From positions 1-64,000 of the forward strand of contig VXNK01000001.1 in NCBI GenBank assembly GCA_009840595.1: 64,000 bases of DNA, given 5' to 3'. This stretch comes from Rhodospirillaceae bacterium (GTDB lineage Bacteria > Pseudomonadota > Alphaproteobacteria > Bin65). The position numbers were made by a program, and so were the translations under genes. Each line of letters opens with the position of its first letter. Within the stretch, counting starts at the first letter, position 1. Shown in pieces: positions 1-10,534 of this stretch. The notes under the pieces were generated by a model, which did no database searches, had not been told where the DNA came from, and saw nothing but the letters and a program-made list of their open reading frames with translations.

Positions 1-1629
1 GCCGCACAAACCCACCCGGGCGGGGCGCGGACCCGCCACGCGCCCGACGCGGCCGCGGCGCGGGAAGGGCTGATGGAACGCGCCTGGCCGGCGGCCGACG
101 TCGCGCCGCTGATCGCGCTGATCGCGGAGCCCGGCCGCACGGTCGGCGAAGACGGCGGCTACCGGCTGTCCGAAGCGCAGGCGCGCGCCATTCTGGATCT
201 GCGGCTGCATCGCCTGACCGGCCTGGAGCGCGAGAAGATCGGCGAGGATCTCCGGCAGATCGTCGAGGAAATCCGCAATTATCTCGACATTCTCGGCTCG
301 CGCATCCGGGTGCTGGAAATCCTGCGCGACGAACTCGGCGAAATGAAGGAAACCTACGCGGATCCGCGCCGCACGGCGATCGAGGACGGCGACTTCGACC
401 AGGATATCGAGGACCTGATCCAGCGCGAGGACATGGTTCTCACCTTCACCCACGGGGGCTACATCAAGCGCGTGCCGCTCGCCACCTACCGGGCGCAGAA
501 GCGCGGCGGCAAGGGCCGCGCCGGCATGAAGACCAAGGAAGAGGATTTCGTCGACCAGGTCTATGTCGTGAACACCCACACGCCGGTGCTGTTCTTCTCC
601 TCCACCGGCATGGTCTACAAGCTCAAGGTCTACCGGCTGCCGCTCGGCACGCCCCAGGCGCGCGGCAAGGCGATGGTGAACATGCTGCCGCTCCAGCCGG
701 GCGAGAACATTTCGATCATCCTGCCCTTGCCGGACGAGAACGAATGGCCGGACCTGGACGTCATGTTCGCGACCACCAGCGGCACGGTGCGGCGCAATTC
801 TCTGGCCGATTTCGTCAACGTCATGTCCAACGGCAAGATCGCCATGAAGCTCGAAGAGGGCGAATCGCTGGTCGGGGTCAAGACCTGCGATGCCGGGCAG
901 GACGTGTTGCTGGCCACCGCCGCCGGCCGGGCGATCCGCTTCCCGGTGGCCGATGTGCGGCGCTTCAAGGGCCGCGGTTCCCGCGGCGTGCGCGGGATCA
1001 GGCTGACGCCGGACGATCGGGTCATTTCCCTTTCCATCCTGAACCATGTCGATGCCGAAACCGATACGCGGGACGAATATATCCGGATCGCCAACGCGCA
1101 TAAGCGGGCCGGCTCGCGGATCGAGCAGGGTGAAAAGCCCAACCGGGAGGATGTCGAACTGGCGGCCCGGATCGTCGAGCCGCCCTGGTCGGATATGCAC
1201 GCCGTCGAGGAATTCGTGCTGACGGCCTCGGATGACGGTCTCGGCAAGCGGACCTCGGCCTACGAATACCGCATCACCGGGCGGGGCGGGGGCGGCATCG
1301 TCAACATGGACCTGGATCGCGACGGCAGCGAAGCCCGGGTTGTCGGTGCTTTCCCGGTAGAGAAGGAGGACGAACTGATCCTCGTGACCAATGGCGGGCA
1401 GATCATCCGCGTCCCCGTGGACGGCATCAGCGTCGTCGGCCGCAAGACGCGCGGCGTGAACCTGTTCCGGCTCGACGACGACGAGCGGGTCGTCTCGGTG
1501 TCGCGCCTGCGCGACGCGAACGGCGCGGAGGAATCTCCGGTCGGTGCGGAGGCGAAGCCGGACGGCTTTTCGGATCGGGACGCGCCGGACCGCCCGGCGG
1601 CCAGAGGCGAAGAAAATTCAATTAAGTGA
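1..1629 (+). CDS. gyrA: DNA gyrase subunit A, C-terminal part (5' truncated by window edge)
   Basis: Frame is open from base 1; contains LSEAQARAILDLRLHRLTGLE and the repeated beta-pinwheel motifs typical of GyrA CTD. Confidence 0.95.
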   Translation, partial: AAQTHPGGARTRHAPDAAAAREGLMERAWPAADVAPLIALIAEPGRTVGEDGGYRLSEAQARAILDLRLHRLTGLEREKIGEDLRQIVEEIRNYLDILGSRIRVLEILRDELGEMKETYADPRRTAIEDGDFDQDIEDLIQREDMVLTFTHGGYIKRVPLATYRAQKRGGKGRAGMKTKEEDFVDQVYVVNTHTPVLFFSSTGMVYKLKVYRLPLGTPQARGKAMVNMLPLQPGENISIILPLPDENEWPDLDVMFATTSGTVRRNSLADFVNVMSNGKIAMKLEEGESLVGVKTCDAGQDVLLATAAGRAIRFPVADVRRFKGRGSRGVRGIRLTPDDRVISLSILNHVDAETDTRDEYIRIANAHKRAGSRIEQGEKPNREDVELAARIVEPPWSDMHAVEEFVLTASDDGLGKRTSAYEYRITGRGGGGIVNMDLDRDGSEARVVGAFPVEKEDELILVTNGGQIIRVPVDGISVVGRKTRGVNLFRLDDDERVVSVSRLRDANGAEESPVGAEAKPDGFSDRDAPDRPAARGEENSIK

Positions 1630-1818
1630 AATAATTCAATTCGATATTAGGTATTTCTAATGTAATTTATGCAGCCTGTCCGGCCGGATGCCGGTTGAGT
1701 TGGCGGGCCTGCCTCCGGCCGGCGCCGTCCGGTCCCGCCGCGCCGCATTGGCCGTTGCATTCGGGACGGCGCCCGCCTAGGCGTGTCGGGAGCCGTTTCG
1801 CGAGCAGGGAGCGCATCC

Positions 1819-2316
1819 ATGGCCGAGCGCATCGGAGTCTATCCGGGCACATTCGATCCGATCACCAACGGGCATGTCGACATCATCCGGCGCGCCCTGC
1901 GGATCTGCGATCGCCTTATCGTCGCCGTCGCCGAGAATATCGGCAAGAGCCCGCTGTTTACGCTCGAAGAGCGCCTGGCCCTGGTGAACCACGAGCTCGG
2001 CATCGTCAACGGCGCGAACGGCGGCAAGGCGCAGGCCAAGGTCTTCGGCGGCCTGCTGATGCATTTCGCGGAAGAGAACGGCGCCGTCATGATCATCCGC
2101 GGCCTGCGGGCGGTCTCGGATTTCGACTACGAATTCCAGATGGCGGGGATGAACGCCCGGCTCAACCCGGATGTCGAGATGGTCTACCTGATGGCGTCGG
2201 AACAGCAGCAGTTCATTGCGTCCCGGCTGGTCAAGGAAATCGCCTCGCTGGGCGGCGACATCGGAAGCTTCGTGCCGCCGAACACCGCCCAGGCCCTGCG
2301 CGCCAAATTCAACTGA
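1819..2316 (+). CDS. coaD: Phosphopantetheine adenylyltransferase
   Basis: MAERIGVYPGTFDPITNGHVDIIRRAL, IIRGLRAVSDFDYEFQMAGMN, QQFIASRLVKEIASLGGD are CoaD signatures; internal ATG at 1819 chosen. Confidence 0.95.
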   Translation: MAERIGVYPGTFDPITNGHVDIIRRALRICDRLIVAVAENIGKSPLFTLEERLALVNHELGIVNGANGGKAQAKVFGGLLMHFAEENGAVMIIRGLRAVSDFDYEFQMAGMNARLNPDVEMVYLMASEQQQFIASRLVKEIASLGGDIGSFVPPNTAQALRAKFN

Positions 2317-2407
2317 CGTCCGGGCGCGGGCGCCGCTGCGCGGTCCCGACTCCCGTGTTGACACCGTGGGGCGGCTCCGGCAAGCTGACAAGAACTAAAC
2401 AAGTACA

Positions 2408-3514
2408 TTGATCGAGCAACCGGAAATGAAACACCTTTTCCTTCTTGCGCTCCTTGCTGCCGTGCTGGCGGCCTGCGCGCCGCAGTCGCGGGTGCCGGAA
2501 ATCTCCCGCGAGGCCGCGGAGGAGGAGGCGCGCAAACAGCGCGAGATCGTCATCCTCGAACGCATGAAGGTGCAGAACCGCCTTCGCAGCGTCGATTTCG
2601 CCGTTCGCGCCGCCAACGTCGACCTCTGCAAGGAAAAGGCGCCGGCAGTCGGTTTTCTGACCATGAATCTGGACAGCGCGCCGCGCGAATACAGGGCCGC
2701 CTACGGCAGTCTCTACGGCGTCACGAGGCAGATAACGCTGATCTCGGTGTTCGAGGGCGGCCCGGCCGACCGGGCCGGGCTGGCGGTCGGCGACCGGATC
2801 GTCTCCGCCAACGGCACGGCCGTCGCGGCCGGCAGCGCGGGACAGTCCCGGCTCGCGAAACTGATCGCCGAAAGCAAGGGCCGGCCGCTCGACCTGACGG
2901 TCCGGCGCGGCGGCGGTCTGGTTCCCGTCGAACTGTCGCCCCGCATGATCTGCAACTACCCGACCTTCCTGCGCAACGACGACAGCGTGAACGCCTTCGC
3001 CGACGGCAGCCGGATCGTCGTCACCTCGGGCCTGATGCGCTTTGCCGAAGCGGATGACGAACTTGCCTTCGTGATCGGGCACGAACTGGCCCACAACACG
3101 ATGGGCCATATCGAAGCCAAAACCGGCAACATGATCCTGGGCGGTATCGTCGGGGCGATCCTCACCGGGCTGAGCGGCGTCAACGTCATCGATCCGATGA
3201 TGCAGGTCGGCGTGCTCGCCTTCAGCCAGGAATTCGAGGCCGAGGCCGATTATGTCGGCGTCTACTACGCGGCCCGCGCGGGCTACGACGCGAAGAAGGC
3301 CGCCTATTTCTGGCGCCGCATGGCGGCGGCGCATCCCAGCGCGATCGGCCTGCAGGGCACGACCCACCCGTCGAGCGCCAAGCGGTTCCTCGCGGTGGAA
3401 GCGGCGTCCAGGGAGATTGCCGGAAAACAGGCGAAAGGCGCGCCGCTCATTCCGTATATGAATTCCGCCCGGACGCCTGCCCGGAAACCCGCAGAGGCCG
3501 AAGGCAACCGGTAG
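2408..3514 (+). CDS. M48-family metalloprotease with PDZ-like domain, lipoprotein signal
   Basis: Lipobox-like LAAVLAACA at N-terminus; PDZ-like GGPADRAGLAVGDRIVSANG; HELAHNTMGH zinc motif. Confidence 0.85.
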   Translation: MIEQPEMKHLFLLALLAAVLAACAPQSRVPEISREAAEEEARKQREIVILERMKVQNRLRSVDFAVRAANVDLCKEKAPAVGFLTMNLDSAPREYRAAYGSLYGVTRQITLISVFEGGPADRAGLAVGDRIVSANGTAVAAGSAGQSRLAKLIAESKGRPLDLTVRRGGGLVPVELSPRMICNYPTFLRNDDSVNAFADGSRIVVTSGLMRFAEADDELAFVIGHELAHNTMGHIEAKTGNMILGGIVGAILTGLSGVNVIDPMMQVGVLAFSQEFEAEADYVGVYYAARAGYDAKKAAYFWRRMAAAHPSAIGLQGTTHPSSAKRFLAVEAASREIAGKQAKGAPLIPYMNSARTPARKPAEAEGNR

Positions 3515-3553
3515 ACCGGCCCCGCCGCGCCTCCGGAACCGGCGGGCGGCGCG

Positions 3554-4360
3554 CTATCCCGCCATCGTCAGGCCGCCGGAGACGCTGATCGTCTGCCCTG
3601 TGATGAAGTCGGCGTCGCTGCTGGCCAGGAAGGCCACCAGGCCGGGATAGTCGTCCGGCCGGCCGAGCCGGCGCATCGGGATCGCGCGTTCGAGGGCGGC
3701 GACCAGTTTCTGCCCGGCCTCGCCGTCGCCGGCGAAGGTGCGGAACAGGTTGGTATCGGTCGGGCCCGGGCAGATGCAGTTCACCTGGACGTTGCGCCGG
3801 GCCAGCTCCCGCGCCAGGGTTTTCGAGAACGAGACGATGCCGCCCTTGCAGGCGGCGTAGACCGACTCGCCGGAGGATCCGACCCGCGCGGCATCGGAGG
3901 AAATGTTGATCACCTTGCCGGACCGGCGCTCGGCCATGCCGCGCACTGCGATATGGTGCAGGTTGAGCGGACCGAAGAGGTTGATCTCGACGATCCTGCG
4001 CCACAGCCCGGCGTCGGTGTCCAGAAAGGGCATCGCGACATCGACGCCCGCATTGTTGACGAGGATGTCGAGCGGGCCGGCCGCCGCCTCGAAGGCCGAT
4101 ACCGCGTCGGCGACCGCGTCGTAGTCCGCGATGTCGGCCTCGAATGCCGTCGCTTGGCCGCCGCTTCCGGCGATCAGGCCCGCCGTCTCGTGCGCCGCCG
4201 GGCCGTCGCGGTCGAGGACGCCGACGGTGACGCCCTCTTCGCCGAGCCGCCGGCAGATCGCGCGGCCGATGCCGGCGCCGCCGCCGGTTACCAACGCATT
4301 TTTTCCGTCCAGGCCGCGCATGTCGTGCTCCCGTATCGCCGTGTTCCCGGCGGGCGACAC
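3554..4360 (-). CDS. SDR-family oxidoreductase
   Basis: ALVTGGGAGIGRAI Rossmann motif, NNAGVD, YAACKGG catalytic motif, C-terminal SGGLTM. Confidence 0.85.
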   Translation of the reverse strand: MSPAGNTAIREHDMRGLDGKNALVTGGGAGIGRAICRRLGEEGVTVGVLDRDGPAAHETAGLIAGSGGQATAFEADIADYDAVADAVSAFEAAAGPLDILVNNAGVDVAMPFLDTDAGLWRRIVEINLFGPLNLHHIAVRGMAERRSGKVINISSDAARVGSSGESVYAACKGGIVSFSKTLARELARRNVQVNCICPGPTDTNLFRTFAGDGEAGQKLVAALERAIPMRRLGRPDDYPGLVAFLASSDADFITGQTISVSGGLTMAG

Positions 4361-4586
4361 TACCCCGGCCCGGCCCCGGAACGCCGCGCAAATGCCGCCG
4401 GCTTCCGGGCCATTTCGCCGCGCGCCGGGCTTGCGGCCGTCCGGGGCGGCAACAAGGGGGGATCGGGCTGCACCGCCTCGACAAATCGTTTCTGGATCGT
4501 CCGGGAAATTCGCTTTAGTGAGCCCGGTTCGGCAACACCGGCCGGGAAACCTGAAGCGGTTTCCGGCGCGTGCAGGGAGCGAAACG

Positions 4587-7010
4587 ATGGACCAGTATCG
4601 GGTCGTGGTGATCGGCGGCGGGGTGGTCGGCGCCTCGGTCCTCTATCATCTGGCCAAGTATGGCTGGACCGATATCGCGCTGGTCGAACGCTCGGTGCTG
4701 ACCGCCGGATCGTCGTGGCACGCCGCCGGCGGCGTCCACGCCCTCAACGCCGATCCGAACATGGCGGCGCTCCAGGCCTACACCATCGACCTGCTGCGCG
4801 AGATCGGGCCGGAATCGGGCCAGGATATCGGCCTGCACATGACCGGGGGGATCACGGTCGCGTCGGCGCCCGCGCGCTGGGAATGGCTCCAGAGCGCCTA
4901 CCGCATCTTCCAGACCATCGGCATCGAGGACTGCCACCTGATGACGCCGGCGGAGATCGAGGAGCGCTGCCCGATCATGGATGTCGACGGTGTGATCGGC
5001 GGCCTGTGGGCCGACCGCGAAGGCTATGTCGACACCACCGGAACCGTTCACGCCTATGCCGGCGCGGCGCGCAAGCGCGGCGCGACGGTGATCGAGCACA
5101 ACCGGGTCCTCGAACTGAAGCAACGGCTCGACCGTTCCTGGGAGGTCGTCACCGAAAAAGGCACGCTCCTCGCCGAGCATGTCGTGAACGCCGGCGGGCT
5201 GTGGGCCAAGCAGGTCGGCCGGATGGTTGGCTTGGAGCTGCCGGTCTCGCCGCTGGCGCACCACTATCTGGTGACGGAGTCCATTCCGGAGATCGAGGCG
5301 CTCGATTTCGAGGTGCCGATGACGGTGGACTTGGAAGGCTTCACCTATCTGCGCCAGGACCAGAACGGCGTGCTGGTCGGTATCTACGAAATCGACCACC
5401 AGCACTGGAACATCGACGGCGCGCCCTGGGACTACGGCTTCGACCTGATCCAGGAGGATACCGACCGGATCGCCAACGAGCTCGAACTCGCGTTCACGCG
5501 CTATCCCGTGCTCCAGCGCGTCGGCGTCAAGAACTGGGTGAACGGCGCCTTCACCTTCTCGCCCGACGGCAATCCGCTGGTCGGCCCGGTGCGCGGGCTG
5601 CCGAACTACTGGCTGGCCTGCGGGGTGATGGCGGGCTTCCTGCAGGGCGGCGGCGTCGGCAAGACGCTCGCCGAGTGGATGATCCACGGCGAGCCCGAGG
5701 CCGACGCCTGGTCGATGGACATCGCGCGCTACGGGCCGTTCGCGTCGAACCGCGAATATATCCGCCAGACGACCGGCCAGTTCTATTCCCGCCGCTTCGT
5801 GATGACCTATCCGAACGAGCAGTTGCCCGCCGGACGCCCGCTCAACAAGGCGCCGGCGCACGATGCGATGAAGGCGGCCGGCGCGCTGTGGGGCGTGAGC
5901 TGGGGCCTGGAAGTGCCGCTCGTGTTTGCGCCGCCGGGTTTCGAGGAGACGCCGACGCTCAAGCGGTCCAACGCCTTCGGCCTCGTCGGCGAGGAATGCC
6001 GCGCCGTGCGCGAGGATGTCGGGCTGCTCGATATTACCGGCTTCTCCCGCTACGAGGTGACGGGCCGGGACGCCGAAGCCTGGCTCGACCGGACGATGGC
6101 CGGGCGCCTGCCGAAACCGGGCCGGGTCCGCCTGTCGCCGATGCTGGCGCCGGACGGCCGGCTGAAGGGCGACCTCACGATTCTGAACTGGGGCGACGGT
6201 TCCTGGTGGATCATGGGCTCCTACTATCTGCGCGAATGGCACATGCGCTGGTTCCACGACCGGCTCGACCCGGCGCGCGACGGCGACGTGCAGGTGCGGG
6301 ACATTTCGGACGCCACTGTCGGCTTCTCGCTGTCCGGCCCGAAATCCCGCGAGGTGCTGGCCGCGCTGACCCACGAGGACGTGAGCCACGAGGCCATGCC
6401 GTTCATGAGTTGCCGCAAGATGGATGTCGGGCTGATCCGCGCCCGGGTCGGCCGGCTCTCGGTCGCCGGCGAACTGGGCTACGAGATCAACTGCCCGGCG
6501 GCGGCGCATGTCACCCTGCGCGAAATGCTGCTGGAAGCCGGCAAGGCAGCCGGAATCCGGGAATACGGCTATTACGCCCTGAATTCACTGCGGCTCGAAA
6601 AGAGCTTCGGCATCTGGTCCGCCGAATTCACCCAGGGCTATACGCCGGGCATGACCGGCCTCGACCGGTGGATCGCCTTCGGCAAGAGCGACTTCGTCGG
6701 CCGGGAAGCCGCCCTGGCGGAGCGCGAGAAAAACACCGCGCCCCAGCGGCTGGTGACGCTGGAGGTCGACTCGCCCGACGCCGACGCCTCCGGGTTCGAG
6801 CCGGTCTGGCGCGACGGCCGGCGGGTCGGCTTCATCACGTCCGGCGGCTACGGCCATGTCGTCGGCAAGAGCCTGGCTATGGCGCTGGTCGAACCGGAGT
6901 TCGCCGAGCCGGGCACAGGCCTCCGGACCCATATCGTCGGCGTAGAGCGCGAAGCGGCCGTGCTTCCGGCATCGCCGTACGATCCCCCGGGCGAAAAGAT
7001 GCGGATGTAG
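4587..7010 (+). CDS. FAD-dependent oxidoreductase with GcvT-like C-terminal domain (dimethylglycine/sarcosine dehydrogenase-like)
   Basis: VVVIGGGVVGASVLYHLAKYG FAD motif; GcvT/aminomethyltransferase-type C-terminal half; start is internal to ORF 4131..7010. Confidence 0.85.
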   Translation: MDQYRVVVIGGGVVGASVLYHLAKYGWTDIALVERSVLTAGSSWHAAGGVHALNADPNMAALQAYTIDLLREIGPESGQDIGLHMTGGITVASAPARWEWLQSAYRIFQTIGIEDCHLMTPAEIEERCPIMDVDGVIGGLWADREGYVDTTGTVHAYAGAARKRGATVIEHNRVLELKQRLDRSWEVVTEKGTLLAEHVVNAGGLWAKQVGRMVGLELPVSPLAHHYLVTESIPEIEALDFEVPMTVDLEGFTYLRQDQNGVLVGIYEIDHQHWNIDGAPWDYGFDLIQEDTDRIANELELAFTRYPVLQRVGVKNWVNGAFTFSPDGNPLVGPVRGLPNYWLACGVMAGFLQGGGVGKTLAEWMIHGEPEADAWSMDIARYGPFASNREYIRQTTGQFYSRRFVMTYPNEQLPAGRPLNKAPAHDAMKAAGALWGVSWGLEVPLVFAPPGFEETPTLKRSNAFGLVGEECRAVREDVGLLDITGFSRYEVTGRDAEAWLDRTMAGRLPKPGRVRLSPMLAPDGRLKGDLTILNWGDGSWWIMGSYYLREWHMRWFHDRLDPARDGDVQVRDISDATVGFSLSGPKSREVLAALTHEDVSHEAMPFMSCRKMDVGLIRARVGRLSVAGELGYEINCPAAAHVTLREMLLEAGKAAGIREYGYYALNSLRLEKSFGIWSAEFTQGYTPGMTGLDRWIAFGKSDFVGREAALAEREKNTAPQRLVTLEVDSPDADASGFEPVWRDGRRVGFITSGGYGHVVGKSLAMALVEPEFAEPGTGLRTHIVGVEREAAVLPASPYDPPGEKMRM

Positions 7011-7141
7011 CGAGAGATTCGGCCGGCCCGCGCAGCGGTTTTCCGCTGTTTGCCGAATCGGTTTTGCTGTTATTGAACGCGAAGCGGCCCGCCGCGGCCT
7101 CCGGGAGAATCGAGATCGTTTCGGACCGTAAACCCGACGCA

Positions 7142-8119
7142 GTGATCGACGGCCTGCAATATTGCCGGTGGTCGGAAAAGATATTCCGCCAGTTGCGGTC
7201 CGGCGGCGTGGACGCGGTTCACACGACCGTCGTTTATCACGAGGACTATCGCGGCGCGCTCGGCCGGCTCGACGAATGGTCGGCCCTGTTCGACCGTTTC
7301 GGCGACCATGTCCTGCCGGGGCGGACGGCGGCCGACATCCGCGACGCGCAGGCGGCGGGCAAGACGGCCGTTTTCTTCGGCATGCAGAATTGCAGGCCCG
7401 TCGAGGACGATCTGGCCCGGATCGAAGATCTGCACGGCCGCGGCGTCCGGTTCATGCAGCTCTCCTACAATGCGAAATGCTCGCTGGCGACCGGATGGAT
7501 CGACGAAGCGGCGGACGAGGGCGTCACGCCGAAAGGGCGGGAGGCGATCGCCGAGATGAACCGGGTCGGCATGGTCGTGGACATGTCCCACTCGGCCGAA
7601 CGGTCGACGCTGGACGCCATCGAACGGTCGGCCCGGCCGATCGTCGTGTCCCACGCAAATCCCCGGTCGTGGCGCGACACCGGGCGCAACAAGTCGGATA
7701 CCGTGCTGAAGGCGCTGGCCGAAAGCGGCGGGCTGCTGGGCTTCAGCCTGTACCCCCATCACATGAAGGACGGCCCGGCCACGACCCTGCGGAGTTTTTG
7801 CGACATGGCCGCCCGCACCGCCGACCTGATGGGCGCGGACCGCATCGGCATCGGGTCCGACCTCTGTCAGGATCAACCGGATTCGATCGTCCGCTGGATG
7901 CGCAGCGGCGTATGGGAGGATGCGAACACGCCGCCGCCGGAGAGCGTAAGGCACGTCCGTTTTCCCGAGATGCCGTCCTGGTTCCGCTCGAACGAGGATT
8001 TCCCCGGCATCGCCCGCGCCTTGCGCGAGACGGGCTTCTCGGCGGAGGAGACCGCGGGGATCATGGGCAACAACTGGTTCCGCTTCATGGAGCGCGCCTT
8101 CGAACCGCAGGCGGCCTGA
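7142..8119 (+). CDS. Membrane dipeptidase family (M19) protein
   Basis: VIDGLQYCRWSEKIFRQLRSGGVDAVHTT, VDMSHSAERSTLDAIE, PIVVSHANP, IGIGSDL. GTG start at 7142 is a guess; the 1388-aa ORF call is an artefact upstream of here. Confidence 0.7.
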   Translation: MIDGLQYCRWSEKIFRQLRSGGVDAVHTTVVYHEDYRGALGRLDEWSALFDRFGDHVLPGRTAADIRDAQAAGKTAVFFGMQNCRPVEDDLARIEDLHGRGVRFMQLSYNAKCSLATGWIDEAADEGVTPKGREAIAEMNRVGMVVDMSHSAERSTLDAIERSARPIVVSHANPRSWRDTGRNKSDTVLKALAESGGLLGFSLYPHHMKDGPATTLRSFCDMAARTADLMGADRIGIGSDLCQDQPDSIVRWMRSGVWEDANTPPPESVRHVRFPEMPSWFRSNEDFPGIARALRETGFSAEETAGIMGNNWFRFMERAFEPQAA

Positions 8120-8120
8120 A

Positions 8121-9839
8121 TTGGGCGCAGCCGGCGACTTCCTTGCGGTTCCCGACGGCCGGACGGGGCGCACCCTGCGCCTGCGGCCGCCGGAAACGGT
8201 CATGCGCCTCGCCCGCCTCGGCGCCTTTCACCAGACGCGGCTCAGCTTCCTGCGGGCGACGCTGCGCCACGTCGCAGCCGCCGGATACCGCTTCGGCTAC
8301 GATCGCTGGGACATCGGCGACGATGGCGTCGGCACCGCGGTCTACGCCGCGCGCGGACCGGAGCGGACCTATTCGCTGGTCTGTTTCGCCCACGACCTCG
8401 ATCCTGCGATGCGCACCGACCGGGTGATCGCCGAGGCCTGGGACGCCACCTATACCCTCTACGACGGCATTCCCGACGACGGCGAGATCGAACGCCTGCG
8501 CGCCAATACGCCGAAGCAGGAAGCCGGACGCTATCGCCACACCGACCTGATCCTGTCCCGCACCAACAAGAGCGCCCGTCTGTTCGACCATGTCGTGGAT
8601 TGCCTGGCGGCGGGGCGGCAGCCGGCGGCGGCTCGTCTCGACGACGTCGGCTACGTCATGCGGACGACCGCGGTCTACGGCAACGGCAAGTTCGGCATTG
8701 CGGACCGGCATCGCTACGCCGGCCGGGCCGGTTTCGGCGGCCCGTTCCGGCTGGAAATGCTCACGGTCTGGATGATTCGCCAGTTCGTCGCCGATCTCGT
8801 CGATCATGCGGCGCGGGCCGGGGGCGGCGCCGGCGCCGTGCCGCTCGACCGGGCGCTGCGGCGGCGCCTCGGCATCGGCAACTCGACCGGCCTCGGCCTC
8901 GGGCCGTTCATCGTCAACCATCCGGCGCTGTTCGCGCGCTGGGTCGAATGCCGCGAGCTCGCGCTCGGCCGGGTCTGCGCCCAGGAGAGCGCCCCGGCTG
9001 CGAACTGGAGCGCCTTCCGCCGGTGGATCGCCCGCGCCAGGGCCGATGTCGCGACCTGGACCGTGCCGGACCCGCTTCAGGCGGAAAAAGTCGACCGGCT
9101 GGCGGACGATCTCGACCGGCTCGACGCCTTCTCGGCCGGACTCGATCCGGCGTCCGGCGCGCCCTGGGCCGAAATCCGGGACTGGGCGGCCGAAAATCTG
9201 TCGCTGGAAGGCCAGGAACTCACCGTGTCGCTGCTCATCGAACCCCATGGCGACCTCGTCGACGACCTGGCCGATCGCATGGCGCTGGCGGAAACGGAAA
9301 TGCCGCCGGCCGGCCTCTCCGGCAATACCGGGGACCTGCGCGGCCGCATCGAAGACGGGTTCGGCTGGGCACTGGCGCCGGACTACGCCGTTGCGGACGC
9401 CCAAGCGCGCTTCTGGTACGTCTCGGCGAACAAGCTGGAGCCGCGTCTGGGCGAACGGTGGGAGGAGGCGGGCGCGGACCTGGAGTTGCCTCTGGCGACC
9501 GGCCGGGATATCGCCGCGTGCCACGCCGACCTGTGCGAGGCGGCGCAGGACGAGCAGCTCGCCGACTTCCTGCTGCGCCGCCCGGAGCATCGCCATACCG
9601 TTCGTCGGCTCTGCGACCCGGAACTGGGACCGTACGGCCAGATTCGCGACAATCTCGTCGGCGCCGACTTGCTGCCGCTCAACCTGCTGCGCTGCAAGCT
9701 TGCCTTCTTCGGCGCCACGCATTTCGATCCGAAGTCGGACCGCTGGCTGCGCATCAACATGTTCTGCCACGCGCCCTATCCGGACGAATTGGATTCCCTG
9801 CCGCCGGACGACTGGATCCTGCCGCGCCGCGATGCCTGA
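8121..9839 (+). CDS. Conserved hypothetical protein (572 aa)
   Basis: Long ORF tightly packed between the dipeptidase and the DUF3726-like gene (8-bp overlap with the latter); no recognised motif. Confidence 0.6.
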   Translation: MGAAGDFLAVPDGRTGRTLRLRPPETVMRLARLGAFHQTRLSFLRATLRHVAAAGYRFGYDRWDIGDDGVGTAVYAARGPERTYSLVCFAHDLDPAMRTDRVIAEAWDATYTLYDGIPDDGEIERLRANTPKQEAGRYRHTDLILSRTNKSARLFDHVVDCLAAGRQPAAARLDDVGYVMRTTAVYGNGKFGIADRHRYAGRAGFGGPFRLEMLTVWMIRQFVADLVDHAARAGGGAGAVPLDRALRRRLGIGNSTGLGLGPFIVNHPALFARWVECRELALGRVCAQESAPAANWSAFRRWIARARADVATWTVPDPLQAEKVDRLADDLDRLDAFSAGLDPASGAPWAEIRDWAAENLSLEGQELTVSLLIEPHGDLVDDLADRMALAETEMPPAGLSGNTGDLRGRIEDGFGWALAPDYAVADAQARFWYVSANKLEPRLGERWEEAGADLELPLATGRDIAACHADLCEAAQDEQLADFLLRRPEHRHTVRRLCDPELGPYGQIRDNLVGADLLPLNLLRCKLAFFGATHFDPKSDRWLRINMFCHAPYPDELDSLPPDDWILPRRDA

Positions 9840-10515
9840 ACCGCTGCCCTGTTCGCTGAACGAAATCCAGAGCCAGGCAACCAAGGCGGCGCGCGGCGCC
9901 GGGCTGCCGTGGGGCGTGGCCGACGAGGCCGGCCGCGCGGCGCGCTGGCTGGAGGCGCGCGGCCTTGCCGGCCTGTCGGCGCTCGACGGTGCGCTCGACG
10001 GCCTGTCGGCGCCGGACTGGCGGCGCTGCTTCCCGGTTCCCGGCGGCGGCGCGTGGCGCGCAGAATCGGGGGAGATCGACGGGCTGCTCGCCGGGATCAC
10101 GCTCGCCGACCGGGCGGATGGATCGCTTCCTTTCGCCGGCGGCGGTGCGCTCGTTCTCGACCGGGTGCGCTGGCCTCTCCTGGCGGTGCCGTTCCTGGCC
10201 GGCATCGCGCAGGCCAGAGGCGCGCGGCTGGCCGTCTCGGCCGGACCGCAAACGCCGAGGATCGGAATCAGGCCGCACGCCGTCACGGTTTCGTGCCGTG
10301 CGATCGAGGGTATGGCCCTGGCGGCAGCCGTCCGGATCGAAGAATGGGGCGATGGCGGCATGCCGCCGGACCTGCCGCGGCTTGACGGCAGCGTCCCGAT
10401 CGACAAAGAGGTCTACGCCCGCCTCGACCGCCGGGCCGCCCGGACGTATGTGCCGGAAAGCGCCGAATCGCAGGCGCGCGGCGCGGGCGGCAGCGACCTG
10501 ATCGAAACCGACTGA
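9832..10515 (+). CDS. DUF3726-like protein
   Basis: N-terminal SLNEIQSQATKAARGAGLPWGVADEAGRAARWLEARG resembles DUF3726 proteins; overlaps upstream stop. Confidence 0.55.
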   Translation: MPEPLPCSLNEIQSQATKAARGAGLPWGVADEAGRAARWLEARGLAGLSALDGALDGLSAPDWRRCFPVPGGGAWRAESGEIDGLLAGITLADRADGSLPFAGGGALVLDRVRWPLLAVPFLAGIAQARGARLAVSAGPQTPRIGIRPHAVTVSCRAIEGMALAAAVRIEEWGDGGMPPDLPRLDGSVPIDKEVYARLDRRAARTYVPESAESQARGAGGSDLIETD

Positions 10516-10534
10516 ACACAGGGGAGAAGGTTCG

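Noticed and set aside
1616-1631. ATTC-N8-GAAA near-match to the proposed sulfur operator
   Set aside because: Lies at the gyrA stop in an AT-rich spacer ahead of coaD; treated as a chance match and used as a caution on the degenerate sites.
4515-6509. 664-aa minus-strand ORF
   Set aside because: Antisense to the FAD/GcvT gene; no recognisable domain.
3953-8119. 1388-aa plus-strand ORF
   Set aside because: Runs out of frame over the SDR and FAD-oxidoreductase genes; only the final part (about 7142-8119) reads as an M19 dipeptidase.
8085-10406. 773-aa minus-strand ORF
   Set aside because: Antisense shadow of the 8121..9839 and 9832..10515 genes, low-complexity R/A/G-rich composition typical of high-GC frames.
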